From NCBI GenBank assembly GCA_028289445.1, contig JANQPO010000011.1, positions 1 to 64,000 on the forward strand: 64,000 nt of DNA. The letters are read 5' to 3'. The stretch is from Tepidamorphaceae bacterium (lineage in GTDB: Bacteria > Pseudomonadota > Alphaproteobacteria > Rhizobiales > JAKSCL01). Below, piece by piece: positions 52,520 through 60,801 of the stretch. Both the position numbers and the translations under genes were made by a program. Numbering within the stretch: the stretch's first letter is position 1; each line of letters opens with the position of its first letter. The notes beneath the pieces are model-generated. The model made no database searches. It worked only from the letters and a program-made list of their open reading frames with translations, and was not told the DNA's origin.

Positions 52520-53227
52520 ATGACCCGCCCGGCAGCCCTTCTCTTCGACGTTTTCGGCACGCTGGTCGACTGGCGCGGGTCCGTCGCCCGCATGGCCGAA
52601 GAGGCGTTCGGCGCCGATGTCGGCGTCGACTGGCACGCCTTTGCCGATGCCTGGCGCGCCGAATATCAGCCGTCGATGGAAGAGGTGCGCGCCGGGAACC
52701 GGGGTTTCGTCTCGCTCGATGTCCTGCACCGCGAGAACCTCGACCGCATCCTGCCGCGCTTCGGTCTCGATCATCTCGACGAGGCGGCCCGGCAGAGGGC
52801 GACCTTGTTCTGGCACCATCTCGATCCCTGGCCGGACGTGGTGTCCGGCTTTCAGCGTTTGCGCAGGATTGCGCCGCTGTGCGCCCAATCGAACGGCAAT
52901 GTGGCGCTGATGCTCGATCTGTCGCGCGGCAAGGGCCTGCACTTCGACATGATCCTGGGCGCCGAGATCACCGGCCACTATAAACCCCAGCCGGAGGCCT
53001 ATCTGAAGGCCTGCACGCTTCTGGGACTGGAGCCTGGCGCCTGCATGATGGTCGCCGCCCACAATGACGATCTGGCGGCGGCGCGCGCTTGCGGCCTCAG
53101 AACCGCCTTCGTCCCGCGCCCACGGGAGCACGGCGCCGGGCAGACGACCGATCTTACCGCCGATGAGGACTGGGACCTGTCAGCCGCCTCGATGATCGAC
53201 TTGGCCGATCAGTTGGACGCGACTTAG
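52520..53227 (+). CDS. Haloacid dehalogenase type II (HAD)
   Basis: 235 residues. Motif I LFDVFGTLVDWRGS (nucleophile Asp), motif II AQSNGNVALM (Ser/Asn), motif III KPQPEAYLKA (Lys) and HNDDLAAARACGLRTAFVPRP match (S)-2-haloacid dehalogenase type HAD. The family hydrolyses 2-haloacids or is of unknown substrate. It begins 19 bases after bioY and may be in the same transcript. Confidence 0.9.
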   Translation: MTRPAALLFDVFGTLVDWRGSVARMAEEAFGADVGVDWHAFADAWRAEYQPSMEEVRAGNRGFVSLDVLHRENLDRILPRFGLDHLDEAARQRATLFWHHLDPWPDVVSGFQRLRRIAPLCAQSNGNVALMLDLSRGKGLHFDMILGAEITGHYKPQPEAYLKACTLLGLEPGACMMVAAHNDDLAAARACGLRTAFVPRPREHGAGQTTDLTADEDWDLSAASMIDLADQLDAT

Positions 53228-53272
53228 GGGGCTAAGGCGGAGCGAGTTCAAACGGCGTCATTCCGCTCTTTT

Positions 53273-53412
53273 GTCATCCCGGGCGCAGCGCAGCACCCTT
53301 GGTGGTGCACCGCAGAACCGGGATCGCGCTTTCAACGATGTAGGTGCCGCATATCGAACGATCCCGGATCAGCGCTGCAGCATGTCACGCCGCAGCGCGT
53401 CCGGGATGACGC
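53273..53412 (-). repeat. Dispersed palindromic repeat, copy 2 (140 bp)
   Basis: Reverse-orientation copy of the element at 50657-50795. Both ends carry GTCATCCCGG / CCGGGATGAC as terminal inverted repeats. The gap 53228-53449 holds only this element, lying between the HAD gene and the small lipoprotein. Confidence 0.85.
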
Positions 53413-53449
53413 ACGAGGAGGCTGGTCTAACCTCGTTTCGATCTAGCCC

Positions 53450-53704
53450 CTAGCGCCGCCACCAGGGTAGGCGCCGTGGCGTCAGGTCGATGACATCCGG
53501 GCTGGTCACCGCGCCGCCGACCGCGCCGGCCGCGGCACCAATGGCCGCGCCTGCTGCAACGGAGCCGCCGGTGACGCCGGCAATTCCAGCACCTGTCGCA
53601 GCGCCCAGCGCACCGCCCGAAAGCGCCCGCTCGCCCGGTGAATAGCCGCAGCCAGCCAGCGTTCCCGCCAGCAAGATCGCGCCAATTGCAGCCGAAAGTC
53701 TCAT
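53450..53704 (-). CDS. Small glycine-zipper lipoprotein
   Basis: 84 residues. The signal peptide ends in the lipobox LAGC (Cys19), so it should be lipidated. Then come small-residue repeats GALGAATGAGIAGVTGGSVAAGAAIGAAAGAVGG (about 31-65), a glycine zipper suited to membrane insertion, and a basic end RRLPWWRR. Function unknown; similar proteins are outer-membrane components. Confidence 0.8.
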   Translation of the reverse strand: MRLSAAIGAILLAGTLAGCGYSPGERALSGGALGAATGAGIAGVTGGSVAAGAAIGAAAGAVGGAVTSPDVIDLTPRRLPWWRR

Positions 53705-53794
53705 CCCTTCGCCCCTTTGTCTGATGCCTCGATGACGACGAGACTAGAGGGCAAATGCGGAAAGAATGTGTAGGCGGAAACGGGTCGCTGTGGA

Positions 53795-53869
53795 TGGCTG
53801 GGGCGCCAGGATTCGAACCTGGGAATGGCGGTACCAAAAACCGCTGCCTTACCACTTGGCTACGCCCCA
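53795..53869 (-). tRNA. tRNA-Gln (anticodon TTG)
   Basis: Read on the minus strand: 7-bp acceptor stem TGGGGCG/CGCCCCA, anticodon stem GCGGT/ACCGC with 7-base loop TTTTGGT giving anticodon TTG, T arm with GGTTCGAATCC, discriminator G (usual for Gln) and an encoded CCA (53795-53797). Confidence 0.97.
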
Positions 53870-54000
53870 ATCGCGACGGCACCGCCTATACAAGCTTCGC
53901 CTGCGGCTGACAACCGGCGGCGGTTTCGGGGCGGCGGATATCGGTGAACGGACGGCCTTGCGGCGGCCGAAAACCGTCGCTATAACGCCGCTCTCAATGG

Positions 54001-54077
54001 CGGAGTGTGGCGCAGCCTGGTAGCGCACCTCGTTCGGGACGAGGGGGTCGCAGGTTCAAATCCTGCCACTCCGACCA
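54001..54077 (+). tRNA. tRNA-Pro (anticodon CGG)
   Basis: Acceptor stem CGGAGTG/CACTCCG, anticodon stem CCTCG/CGAGG with loop TTCGGGA giving CGG, T arm GGTTCAAATCC, discriminator A and encoded CCA (54075-54077). It is followed by an AT-richer gene that may have arrived by insertion near the tRNA. Confidence 0.97.
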
Positions 54078-54229
54078 GTGATTTCAATGCCTTGGCAGCT
54101 TGATGCTCTCCGCGTATGCGGGAAAGTACACGAAAACTCGCGCCTCAATCTGCTCACCCACACGAACTGCATCGAGAAGATCGTGAGATTGAGGGTTTCA
54201 AGAACTAGAGCCGATGCTCCCATTGTCAG

Positions 54230-55015
54230 TCACAGCCTCGATGCCAGCTCTTTGAGCCTCTCGAGGCCTTGAAGAGCTGCGGCAAAGTCTAGGTCATTAA
54301 GTCTCAACTGGTCTGCACTCGGAATGTCTTGTCGTAGTTGATTGATCTTTTCGAGCCTTGCCAGGGCCTCGTCAATCGGCACGTCTGTGAGGTCTCCACC
54401 ATCCGGCTCTCGATCAATGACTGTATTGATCGTCAGTGCGAAGTAGTTCACCACCGCAGCTAGATTGTCGTCCCATCCAACATTGGATGTGTCCCGAAAC
54501 TCGGCGTTCTGGCTCTTGCCAAACTTCAGAACATTCAAGTTTGAGAAATTGTTTCGAACGAAATCAAAGAGATTATTTGACAAGGCCAGGACCTCTCTCA
54601 AGACACCACTCTTTCTTCGATCTTCCTCTTGCTGCTGCAAAATCTTTGTCTGCAACCTAAGCGTCTCAACCTCGTCCCTTAAGATATTTCCGGTCCGCCT
54701 GAGCTCATGCCGCTGGAGCGTGAGCTCTCGGGACTGGAGCATGACTGCGACAACGACACCGAGGAACGCAAGCGGCGCGAAAACTCCAGCGAGGAGGTCT
54801 CCGAATTCGTTCGGCTTTAGGCCGGTTAGGCAATCGCAAATCCGCTCATACCACCGCCCATTGGGTGCAGCCGCTTTACACATATCTTGGTCGAGAAAAA
54901 TCGTGCTCGAGAAGACCAGCCAAACAACCGCCGCGATGCCGCAGAAGATCCAGGTAGGTGTAGAGACCCAATCTCTCCGATTGGCGTCGCGGTCGGTCCA
55001 ATCATCACCTGACAT
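54230..55015 (-). CDS. Two-helix membrane / coiled-coil protein of unknown function
   Basis: 261 residues from ATG 55015 (55051 also in frame; no clear ribosome site). Two membrane helices (about 17-37 and 66-88) are followed by a coiled coil (about 92-130, SRELTLQRHELRRTGNILRDEVETL) and a helical domain. NEFGDLLAGVFAPLAFLGVVVAVMLQ is reminiscent of membrane proteins seen in defence islands (putative AbiC-like), which is only a resemblance. Codon use is visibly more AT-rich than that of its neighbours. It sits 152 bases from tRNA-Pro. Confidence 0.65.
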   Translation of the reverse strand: MSGDDWTDRDANRRDWVSTPTWIFCGIAAVVWLVFSSTIFLDQDMCKAAAPNGRWYERICDCLTGLKPNEFGDLLAGVFAPLAFLGVVVAVMLQSRELTLQRHELRRTGNILRDEVETLRLQTKILQQQEEDRRKSGVLREVLALSNNLFDFVRNNFSNLNVLKFGKSQNAEFRDTSNVGWDDNLAAVVNYFALTINTVIDREPDGGDLTDVPIDEALARLEKINQLRQDIPSADQLRLNDLDFAAALQGLERLKELASRL

Positions 55016-55101
55016 ACGTGCAGTAGGCGTTAGATGCTCGGCATACGTCAAGCGCTCAGGGCTGCAAGCAGATCTTCAAGTTTCGCATCTTGAAGAAAAA
55101 C

Positions 55102-56649
55102 TCACCCCTCTCTCTCACCCACCCCACACAACCCCGCCGCCTGAACGAGGCCATGGCCGAAGACGTCGTCCCGGCCGGGGTCGCCGAGGTCGAGGGCCTT
55201 GTCGACCAGCGCCGCCAGCACCGCGTCCGGATCGGCCTCGCCGTTCCCTGCCTGCGCCAGCGCGGCGGCTGCTGTGACGAACGGCACGGCGAACGACGTC
55301 CCCGTCTTGGTACGCGCGCCACGGATCGACGCCGCTGTCCAGACATCGACGCCGGGCGCCGCGAAATCGATATGCGGACCGCGACCGGCCCGGCGATAGA
55401 CCCGTTTCGACCGGTCGAGCGCCGTCACCGCGATGACGCCCGGATAGGCGCCGGGATAGGCCGGCTTGGCGCGCGGGCCGCCATTGCCGGCGGCCGCGAC
55501 CATGACGACGCCGGCCGCGTTCAGCCGCGTCACGATCGCCTCGACCAGGGGGTTGGGCGGGCCGGCGAGGCTCAAATTGATGATCGAGACATCGCGCGCG
55601 GCCAGCATGTCGAGCGCCCTGACCAGCGCGAACACGTCGCTGCGCTCGTCGCGTCCGCCGGCGCGGTGAAACGCGTCGACGGCGATCACGGTCGCGTCCG
55701 GCAAAAGGCCCGGCGAGCGACTCTCGGCCGATCCGATCAAGATGGCGGCGACCGCCGTGCCGTGCTGGCGGCTCGACTGCGGCAGGTCTTCGACCACATC
55801 GCCGATGAGTTCCAGTCGGCCGCCCTTGAACGTCTCGTGCTCGGGATTGATCCCCGTGTCGATCAGGCCGATCCGCGTGCCGGCACCGCACGATCCAACG
55901 GACCCCGGCAACGCCGGCCAGTCGATGAGGCGCGGCGCGACGCAATGATAGCCATCACAGGTATCGAGCGGTGAGGCGACGTTGTCCGAGCCGGCGCGGT
56001 AATAGTGGTTGAGCCCGGAGACCGCCTCGGGGTCGAGGTCCGCCGCCTCGTCCCGCGCCGCCTCCACGCTGGTACCGCGCGGGATACGAAACTTGACGAG
56101 TGTACCTGGCGTTTGGCCGACCGTATCGCGGTCGAGGACGCTATAGCCGCGCGCGACCAGGGTCTCGATGGCGTCGTCCGACAGGCCGAGGACGACGATT
56201 TCGTCAGGCGCCCGTTCCGGCGGCGGTGGTGCCGGCTGGCGTTGGGCGCGGCGCGGCTGCGATCGCCGCTGTTGGGTCCGGCGCGGGGCAAGCTGACGCA
56301 AACGAAAGCGTGGCCGCTCGAAGCGCCCCGACCGGTTGCGCCTCAGGAGCCGGCGTTGGAAGGAATTGCCGGTGGTCGAGCCGTCGCCGCCGCCTCCGGC
56401 GCGGCTGCCGCCCCATGATCCACCGTTGTCATCGTCATCATCGTCATCGCGGCCGTTGTCATCATCATCATCGTCGCCGCCATCGTCATCATCGCCTCCG
56501 TCATCGTCGTCGGCCAAGGCCACGCCATGATCGAGCGGAGACAGCGGCGTCCACGCATCGACGATCACCAGCGCGAACGCCAGTGCGACCACACGCAGTA
56601 TGGCGCCCGGCAGGCTGATCGGGTAAGGATCGGTCCAGTTGTGGCGCAT
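55102..56649 (-). CDS. Subtilisin-like serine protease (S8) with Asp-rich and Arg-rich N-terminus
   Basis: 515 residues. A signal or membrane segment (about 12-31) precedes an Asp/Gly tract (47-75), an Arg/Gln/Pro-rich stretch (99-144), a propeptide-like domain (about 148-215) and the S8 domain (about 235-505) with Asp264 (GLIDTGIN), His296 (HGTAVAAIL), oxyanion Asn389 (AAGNGG) and Ser452 (GTSFAVP). It should be secreted. The start has GGAGAG upstream and is divergent from an ECF sigma factor gene 100 bases away, a pairing known in Hyphomicrobiales; regulation by that sigma factor is inferred. Confidence 0.9.
   Translation of the reverse strand: MRHNWTDPYPISLPGAILRVVALAFALVIVDAWTPLSPLDHGVALADDDDGGDDDDGGDDDDDDNGRDDDDDDDNGGSWGGSRAGGGGDGSTTGNSFQRRLLRRNRSGRFERPRFRLRQLAPRRTQQRRSQPRRAQRQPAPPPPERAPDEIVVLGLSDDAIETLVARGYSVLDRDTVGQTPGTLVKFRIPRGTSVEAARDEAADLDPEAVSGLNHYYRAGSDNVASPLDTCDGYHCVAPRLIDWPALPGSVGSCGAGTRIGLIDTGINPEHETFKGGRLELIGDVVEDLPQSSRQHGTAVAAILIGSAESRSPGLLPDATVIAVDAFHRAGGRDERSDVFALVRALDMLAARDVSIINLSLAGPPNPLVEAIVTRLNAAGVVMVAAAGNGGPRAKPAYPGAYPGVIAVTALDRSKRVYRRAGRGPHIDFAAPGVDVWTAASIRGARTKTGTSFAVPFVTAAAALAQAGNGEADPDAVLAALVDKALDLGDPGRDDVFGHGLVQAAGLCGVGEREG
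56425..56511 (-). repeat. Asp-codon tandem repeat within the subtilase gene
   Basis: A GAY/GGC triplet run encoding about 21 Asp with Gly and Asn (residues 47-75). Such slippage-prone repeats vary in length; the acidic tract may bind calcium or balance the following Arg-rich part. Confidence 0.8.
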
Positions 56650-56680
56650 GGCTGCGCTCTCCTCTTCAACGGTCGTCGAG

Positions 56681-56706
56681 GGAACAACGGCGGGCGTTCA
56701 AAGTTA
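56681..56706 (+). promoter_or_regulatory. Candidate ECF-type promoter (GGAAC ... GTT)
   Basis: GGAAC at 56681-56685 lies 16-17 bases before AGTTA (56702-56706), close to the GGAAC-N16/17-CGTT pattern of group IV sigma factors. It is 45 bases upstream of the sigma-factor ATG at 56751 and inside the divergent region to the subtilase, so it could be autoregulatory. Confidence 0.5.
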
Positions 56707-56750
56707 TTCCCCTTAATTGGCGCAATTTGCGTGCTGGGACCAGATTCGGG

Positions 56751-57284
56751 ATGACGGATACTTTTGGCCGAGAGCTTATCGCGCTGCTCCCCAATCTGCG
56801 CCGATTCGCCATTTCACTCACTAGATCGCGCGATATCGCCGACGATCTGGTGCAGACGACCTGCGAGAAGGCGCTGACGAGCCGCGACAGCTATATGCCC
56901 GGTACACGCCTTGACGCGTGGCTTTTTCGGATAATGCGAAATGCTTGGATCGACCGCTTGCGGCGCACGCGGACCGAGGGCGTTCAGCTCGATATCGACG
57001 ACACGGCGGGTCTGGTTGGACAGGATGGCGGCAAGACCACCGAGAACCGGTTGATGCTTGATGCCACAGCAAAAGCGATCGGCGAGCTGCCGGACGATCA
57101 ACGCGAGGTTATCCTTCTCGTCTGCGTGGAAGACCTGTCTTATCGCGATGCCGCCGAGGTACTCGACATCCCTATTGGCACGGTGATGAGCCGTCTGGCG
57201 CGCGGCAGGAAAAAACTCGTCGACATGCTTGGAATAAACGACGAACCGGCGCGTTTAGATGTCAAGAAAGGGGCATCGCAATGA
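56751..57284 (+). CDS. ECF-type RNA polymerase sigma factor
   Basis: 177 residues with sigma region 2 (FAISLTRSRDIADDLVQTTCEKAL, YMPGTRLDAWLFRIMRNAWIDRLRR) and region 4 (ELPDDQREVILLVCVEDLSYRDAAEVLDIPIGTVMSRLARGRKKL). ATG 56751 is used; TTG 56727 is in frame. Its stop overlaps the anti-sigma start. Together they should respond to an envelope or secretory stress and perhaps control the divergent subtilase. Confidence 0.9.
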   Translation: MTDTFGRELIALLPNLRRFAISLTRSRDIADDLVQTTCEKALTSRDSYMPGTRLDAWLFRIMRNAWIDRLRRTRTEGVQLDIDDTAGLVGQDGGKTTENRLMLDATAKAIGELPDDQREVILLVCVEDLSYRDAAEVLDIPIGTVMSRLARGRKKLVDMLGINDEPARLDVKKGASQ

Positions 57285-58030
57285 CCGAACCGCGCTTTAG
57301 TGACGACATTCTCGTGGCCTATGCCGACGGCGAACTCGACGCCGAGACCCGTCGCGTGGTCGACGAAGCCGTGGCGAAAGACAGCGATCTTGCGCGTCGC
57401 ATCGATCAGTTCGCCGAGAGCCGCCAGCGCACCAAGGCGGCGCTCGATCCGCTGCTCGACGAGCCGGTGCCCGATGACCTTCAAGCGCGGATCGCTGCAA
57501 TGGTTGATGAGGCAGGGGATGTTGCCGACGAAAGCGGGACTGTCGTTGCCTTCGCGCCGCGCGCCAAGGCGCCGGTGTGGCAACTGCCACTGGCGGCATC
57601 GATCGCGCTCGTTGCCGGCGGGCTGATCGGCTACGTCGCTGCGACATCGACGGTTGATGAAGCGGGCCAGATTGCCGCCGTCAATCTCGACCGTCCGGAA
57701 ATCGCCAATGCGCTCACCTCTGTGACATCGGGTGAGGAGAGACCGATCGGTGACGACCGGTTCCGGGCGATCGCCACCTATACGGAGCCCGACGGATCGC
57801 TTTGCCGCGAGTTCGAGGTCGATCACGCGGATCGCTCGACCGTCGTCGCTGTTGCCTGTCGCGAGAACGAAGGGTGGGCGCTGCAGTTCACCGTCGTCGC
57901 TGGCCGGGCTTCCACCGGCTACGCGCCGGCATCCTCGCTGGAGGCGCTCGATGCCTATCTCACCGCTGTCGACGCCAGCGCCCCGCTGTCGGTAGACGCC
58001 GAGGCGGCGGCGTTGGAGGCACTCCAGTAG
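57281..58030 (+). CDS. Membrane anti-sigma factor
   Basis: 249 residues, ATG overlapping the sigma stop (ATGA). The N-terminal helical part ILVAYADGELDAETRRVVDEAVAKDSDLARRIDQF (about 9-43) is the anti-sigma-type binding domain without the zinc HxxxCxxC. One membrane helix (about 105-122) is followed by a periplasmic domain (about 123-249) with two Cys. A membrane anti-sigma of this form would release the sigma on a periplasmic signal; the protease in the divergent gene could be output or processing factor. Confidence 0.85.
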   Translation: MTEPRFSDDILVAYADGELDAETRRVVDEAVAKDSDLARRIDQFAESRQRTKAALDPLLDEPVPDDLQARIAAMVDEAGDVADESGTVVAFAPRAKAPVWQLPLAASIALVAGGLIGYVAATSTVDEAGQIAAVNLDRPEIANALTSVTSGEERPIGDDRFRAIATYTEPDGSLCREFEVDHADRSTVVAVACRENEGWALQFTVVAGRASTGYAPASSLEALDAYLTAVDASAPLSVDAEAAALEALQ

Positions 58031-58048
58031 CCGTTGTTTTGGGTGCGG

Positions 58049-59641
58049 CTAAGCGGCCTTTGATCGATCCGGCATCGCATCGATATCGATGATGCGAAAA
58101 TCCTCAAGCGGAGTCTGACCGGCAGGTTGCGTCACCAGCAGGGTTGCGCCGGAGCGTTGAATCTCATCCCGCAATACGGTGAAAAGGTCGCGGGCTTCGA
58201 CCAACTCCGGATCGTCAATCAGCACGATCGACGCCTGCCGCAATACGGCACGCGCGGCGCGGATAGCGATCGCGCGTTTCCCCCGCGGCGGCGCATCTTC
58301 GCGGATCCGGTCCAAGAGCAGGTTGGGCGGCAGGTTGAAACGCGCGGCAACCCGACAACGCTCGTTCGCCGCCAGATGCGAAGGTGCGCCCAGGCCGACA
58401 TTGTCGCCGAGCGTCGCTGGCGGCGGCCGCATGTCGGGCGATACCAGCGTCACCGCACGCCACCAGTCGCGGCGCGACACGTCGGCGCTGGCGATCCCGT
58501 CGATGGCCAGGCGGCCGTCGTGCAGACCGGTCAGGCGCGCTATGGCACGCATGAGTTCGGTCAGGTCTTGCGCCGAGGCGCTGACCAGCAGCGTTTGGTC
58601 GCCGGGTTCCGCGACAAACGAGATCGCTTCGCTTTCTTTGTTGACGCGCGCGTCGTTCACTGCAAGCCGACGTCCGCCAGCCTTTCGTTTGAGCCGCGCT
58701 TGCTGCCCTCCATCGAGGGTGAGGGCCGGTCGCCGCATGACGGTGGTCAGCCGCGCCATGGCGATCGTATGGGCCAAACGGTACTCGACGGCCAGGGCCA
58801 TCGCGTTTGCATGGGTTGCGATGACCGCGGTCGCGATGACCAAAACGCCGAGACGCTCGGCATTGATCGTGCCGCGCTCGAAGCCCAAGAGACCCAGCCC
58901 AAGGCAAAGTGCGACGGCAGGGAAGATCAAATCGCCGGATGCCCGCAAGACGCCGGAATAGGTTGCCCGGCCAATCAGCGCCGCGTTCATCCGTGCCACA
59001 CGCCGGCTAAGCGCACGCATGGAGGCACCGTGCCGGCCGTGGATCAGCAGCGTCAGGCGTGCACTCAACAGGCCGCCGGCGAAGGCTGCAATCCGCCCGC
59101 GTTGGCGACGGCTTTCGCGAATGCGGCCGTTCAAAGGTTTGAAGCAGGCGCCGACACAGGCGAGCCAGAACGCCAGTGCCGGCAAAAGGGCAAAGGCCAA
59201 TGCTGGATCGTTAACCCAGAAATAGACGGCAATCGTCAAAAGCACAGCCGCCGCGACGAGTCCTGCGACCAAACCGCTGGCCAGCCACAGCTTGATTGCA
59301 GTCAGGTCGTTGACGACCCGTGTCATGATCAGCCCGAACCGTACGCCTGTGGAATCGACCGGCTGCCGGATGACGTGACTTATGAATGCGGCACGCAGTT
59401 CCGCAACATATCCAAGAGCGAAGGCTTCGGCGAACCGCCGCTGAAGAACCCGAAGCAAGACGAGCCCGACCGCGCCGCCTCCCACACTAAGCGAAATGAC
59501 GAGGGAAGCCGACGGATCGGTCAGCAAGCGGCTGCCGGCGATGGCCATACCAAGGGCGGCGGCCGCCTGGAGAACGCCGAGCGCCGCAAGCCCTGCCAGG
59601 GCCCATAGGCGCTGCGGCGTCCAAAGCGTCGGAAGGGACAT
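58049..59641 (-). CDS. ABC-exporter-shaped protein with a degenerate nucleotide-binding domain
   Basis: 530 residues, CydC-like layout: about six membrane helices (residues 10-290) and a C-terminal domain (about 320-525). The NBD motifs are lost. Walker A is VSASAQDLTE (no GxxGxGK), the Q-loop Gln is Pro (LVSPDM), the signature is APPRGKRAIAIRAARAVL instead of LSGGQ, Walker B ends IDDPE rather than DE, and the H-loop is VTQPA. It should not hydrolyse ATP, yet its length and frame are intact, so it is probably maintained. It ends 18 bases from the convergent anti-sigma gene and starts 1 base after the P-loop gene. Confidence 0.85.
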   Translation of the reverse strand: MSLPTLWTPQRLWALAGLAALGVLQAAAALGMAIAGSRLLTDPSASLVISLSVGGGAVGLVLLRVLQRRFAEAFALGYVAELRAAFISHVIRQPVDSTGVRFGLIMTRVVNDLTAIKLWLASGLVAGLVAAAVLLTIAVYFWVNDPALAFALLPALAFWLACVGACFKPLNGRIRESRRQRGRIAAFAGGLLSARLTLLIHGRHGASMRALSRRVARMNAALIGRATYSGVLRASGDLIFPAVALCLGLGLLGFERGTINAERLGVLVIATAVIATHANAMALAVEYRLAHTIAMARLTTVMRRPALTLDGGQQARLKRKAGGRRLAVNDARVNKESEAISFVAEPGDQTLLVSASAQDLTELMRAIARLTGLHDGRLAIDGIASADVSRRDWWRAVTLVSPDMRPPPATLGDNVGLGAPSHLAANERCRVAARFNLPPNLLLDRIREDAPPRGKRAIAIRAARAVLRQASIVLIDDPELVEARDLFTVLRDEIQRSGATLLVTQPAGQTPLEDFRIIDIDAMPDRSKAA

Positions 59642-59642
59642 G

Positions 59643-60692
59643 CTACGCGCAGGCGAGATCGGACGATGCCGGCGAAATCCAACCGCGTACCGTATCCGGG
59701 TTCATCAGATCGGTGAGGGTGAAGAGCGGCACCGTCGTTGCCGCGCCCGCCTCGCGCATGGCCAGCGGCGAGCGCGTTAGCGCACCGGATAGGCCGCGCA
59801 CATCGTGCCCAAGCGCGCTCAGATGAGCGATACCCGCGACGGCACCCATAGCGTCGCCAGCCGCGAAAAACGTTCCAGACAGCAACGATTGAAACGCGGC
59901 GGAGCGAGCCAGCGCGTCGGTTTCGCTTTGGTAGAGGCCATCGGCCACCTCAAGGACGATGGTCGAGCAGCCATCGCGGCTGAGCGAGCGGATGAGGTTG
60001 GTGGCTCCGGCCAAGATCGCCTCCGGCGAAACATCGAACGTACTGGGGAAACCGGCATCAGTGAAATCGAACGCGGCGACCGCGCCCGAATCGCGCATCA
60101 GCCAGAGGTCTCCGCCGGCGCCCGTCCCGGTGATTTTCACCGCGCCTACCCGGTGGCCGGCCTCTGTAAGGCCTTTGACCAGCGCCGCGGCCGTTGCCGT
60201 CTTTCCGGCATTCATGGAGGTTCCGAAAACGGCGAAGACCTGGCTTTCGATTGGGGCGGGGACCGCTGGAACCGCGAAATCGACCAAGTTGAGCGGCTTA
60301 CGCTTGGCACAGCCAAGAAGGCCGATCGGTTCGATCTCCGTCGGCCCGGTCAACCGGTCGTGCCATGTCGTTGCCAGTGCCGCCACACCGCCGGCGGCCA
60401 CCATATGACATGGCTCGAGCGTCTTGGGGATGTAGGCCTCGTACTGGTCGGGCGCGTAGCGATTGCCATAAGCAAGGACAATCTCGTCGCCCGGAAAGAG
60501 CGAGGCGCGCCGGCCGGTTGGTAATTCAATACGCTTGTGCGAGCCGAGCGCCGTCACGCGCGCCAGCACAAGGTCGCCCGACTTCGGCGTTTGACCCGAG
60601 ACAAGCAGCGTCTTGATCGCGTCATGCGGGACGCGGCGTGTCGAGAAGGCGAATTTCGCACAATTGATGCGGTTCCTGTCGAGGATTTCCAT
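59643..60692 (-). CDS. P-loop NTPase (DUF1611 / MobB / dethiobiotin-synthetase-like)
   Basis: 349 residues. An N-terminal beta-rich region (about 1-115) precedes an NTPase with FGTSMNAGKTATAAALVKGLTEAGHRVGAVKITGTG (P-loop near residue 157) and then AFDFTDAGFPSTFDV, as in DUF1611/MobB-like kinases. No Mg-Asp beyond this is certain. Its activity is unknown. It stops one base before the degenerate ABC gene begins, so the two are tightly coupled. An iron-dehydrogenase gene on the same strand lies 109 bases upstream. Confidence 0.75.
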   Translation of the reverse strand: MEILDRNRINCAKFAFSTRRVPHDAIKTLLVSGQTPKSGDLVLARVTALGSHKRIELPTGRRASLFPGDEIVLAYGNRYAPDQYEAYIPKTLEPCHMVAAGGVAALATTWHDRLTGPTEIEPIGLLGCAKRKPLNLVDFAVPAVPAPIESQVFAVFGTSMNAGKTATAAALVKGLTEAGHRVGAVKITGTGAGGDLWLMRDSGAVAAFDFTDAGFPSTFDVSPEAILAGATNLIRSLSRDGCSTIVLEVADGLYQSETDALARSAAFQSLLSGTFFAAGDAMGAVAGIAHLSALGHDVRGLSGALTRSPLAMREAGAATTVPLFTLTDLMNPDTVRGWISPASSDLACA

Positions 60693-60801
60693 ATCCTGCC
60701 CTTTCGTCTTGATGCCGTCCCGTCAACGCGGGAACTGGAAAGCAAAACGAAGGACCGGCGAACCTATTCCTCGCGATCTCAAAAAAATTTCGGGAACGGC
60801 C

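Noticed and set aside
54078..55101. Integrated element at tRNA-Pro
   Set aside because: No integrase and no repeat of the tRNA 3' end downstream, so an island is not called; only the AT-rich gene remains suspicious.
58127..59608. 493-residue plus-strand frame opposite the ABC-shaped gene
   Set aside because: Considered because the ABC gene has broken motifs. The minus-strand frame nevertheless has membrane helices and an ABC scaffold, while this one has none.
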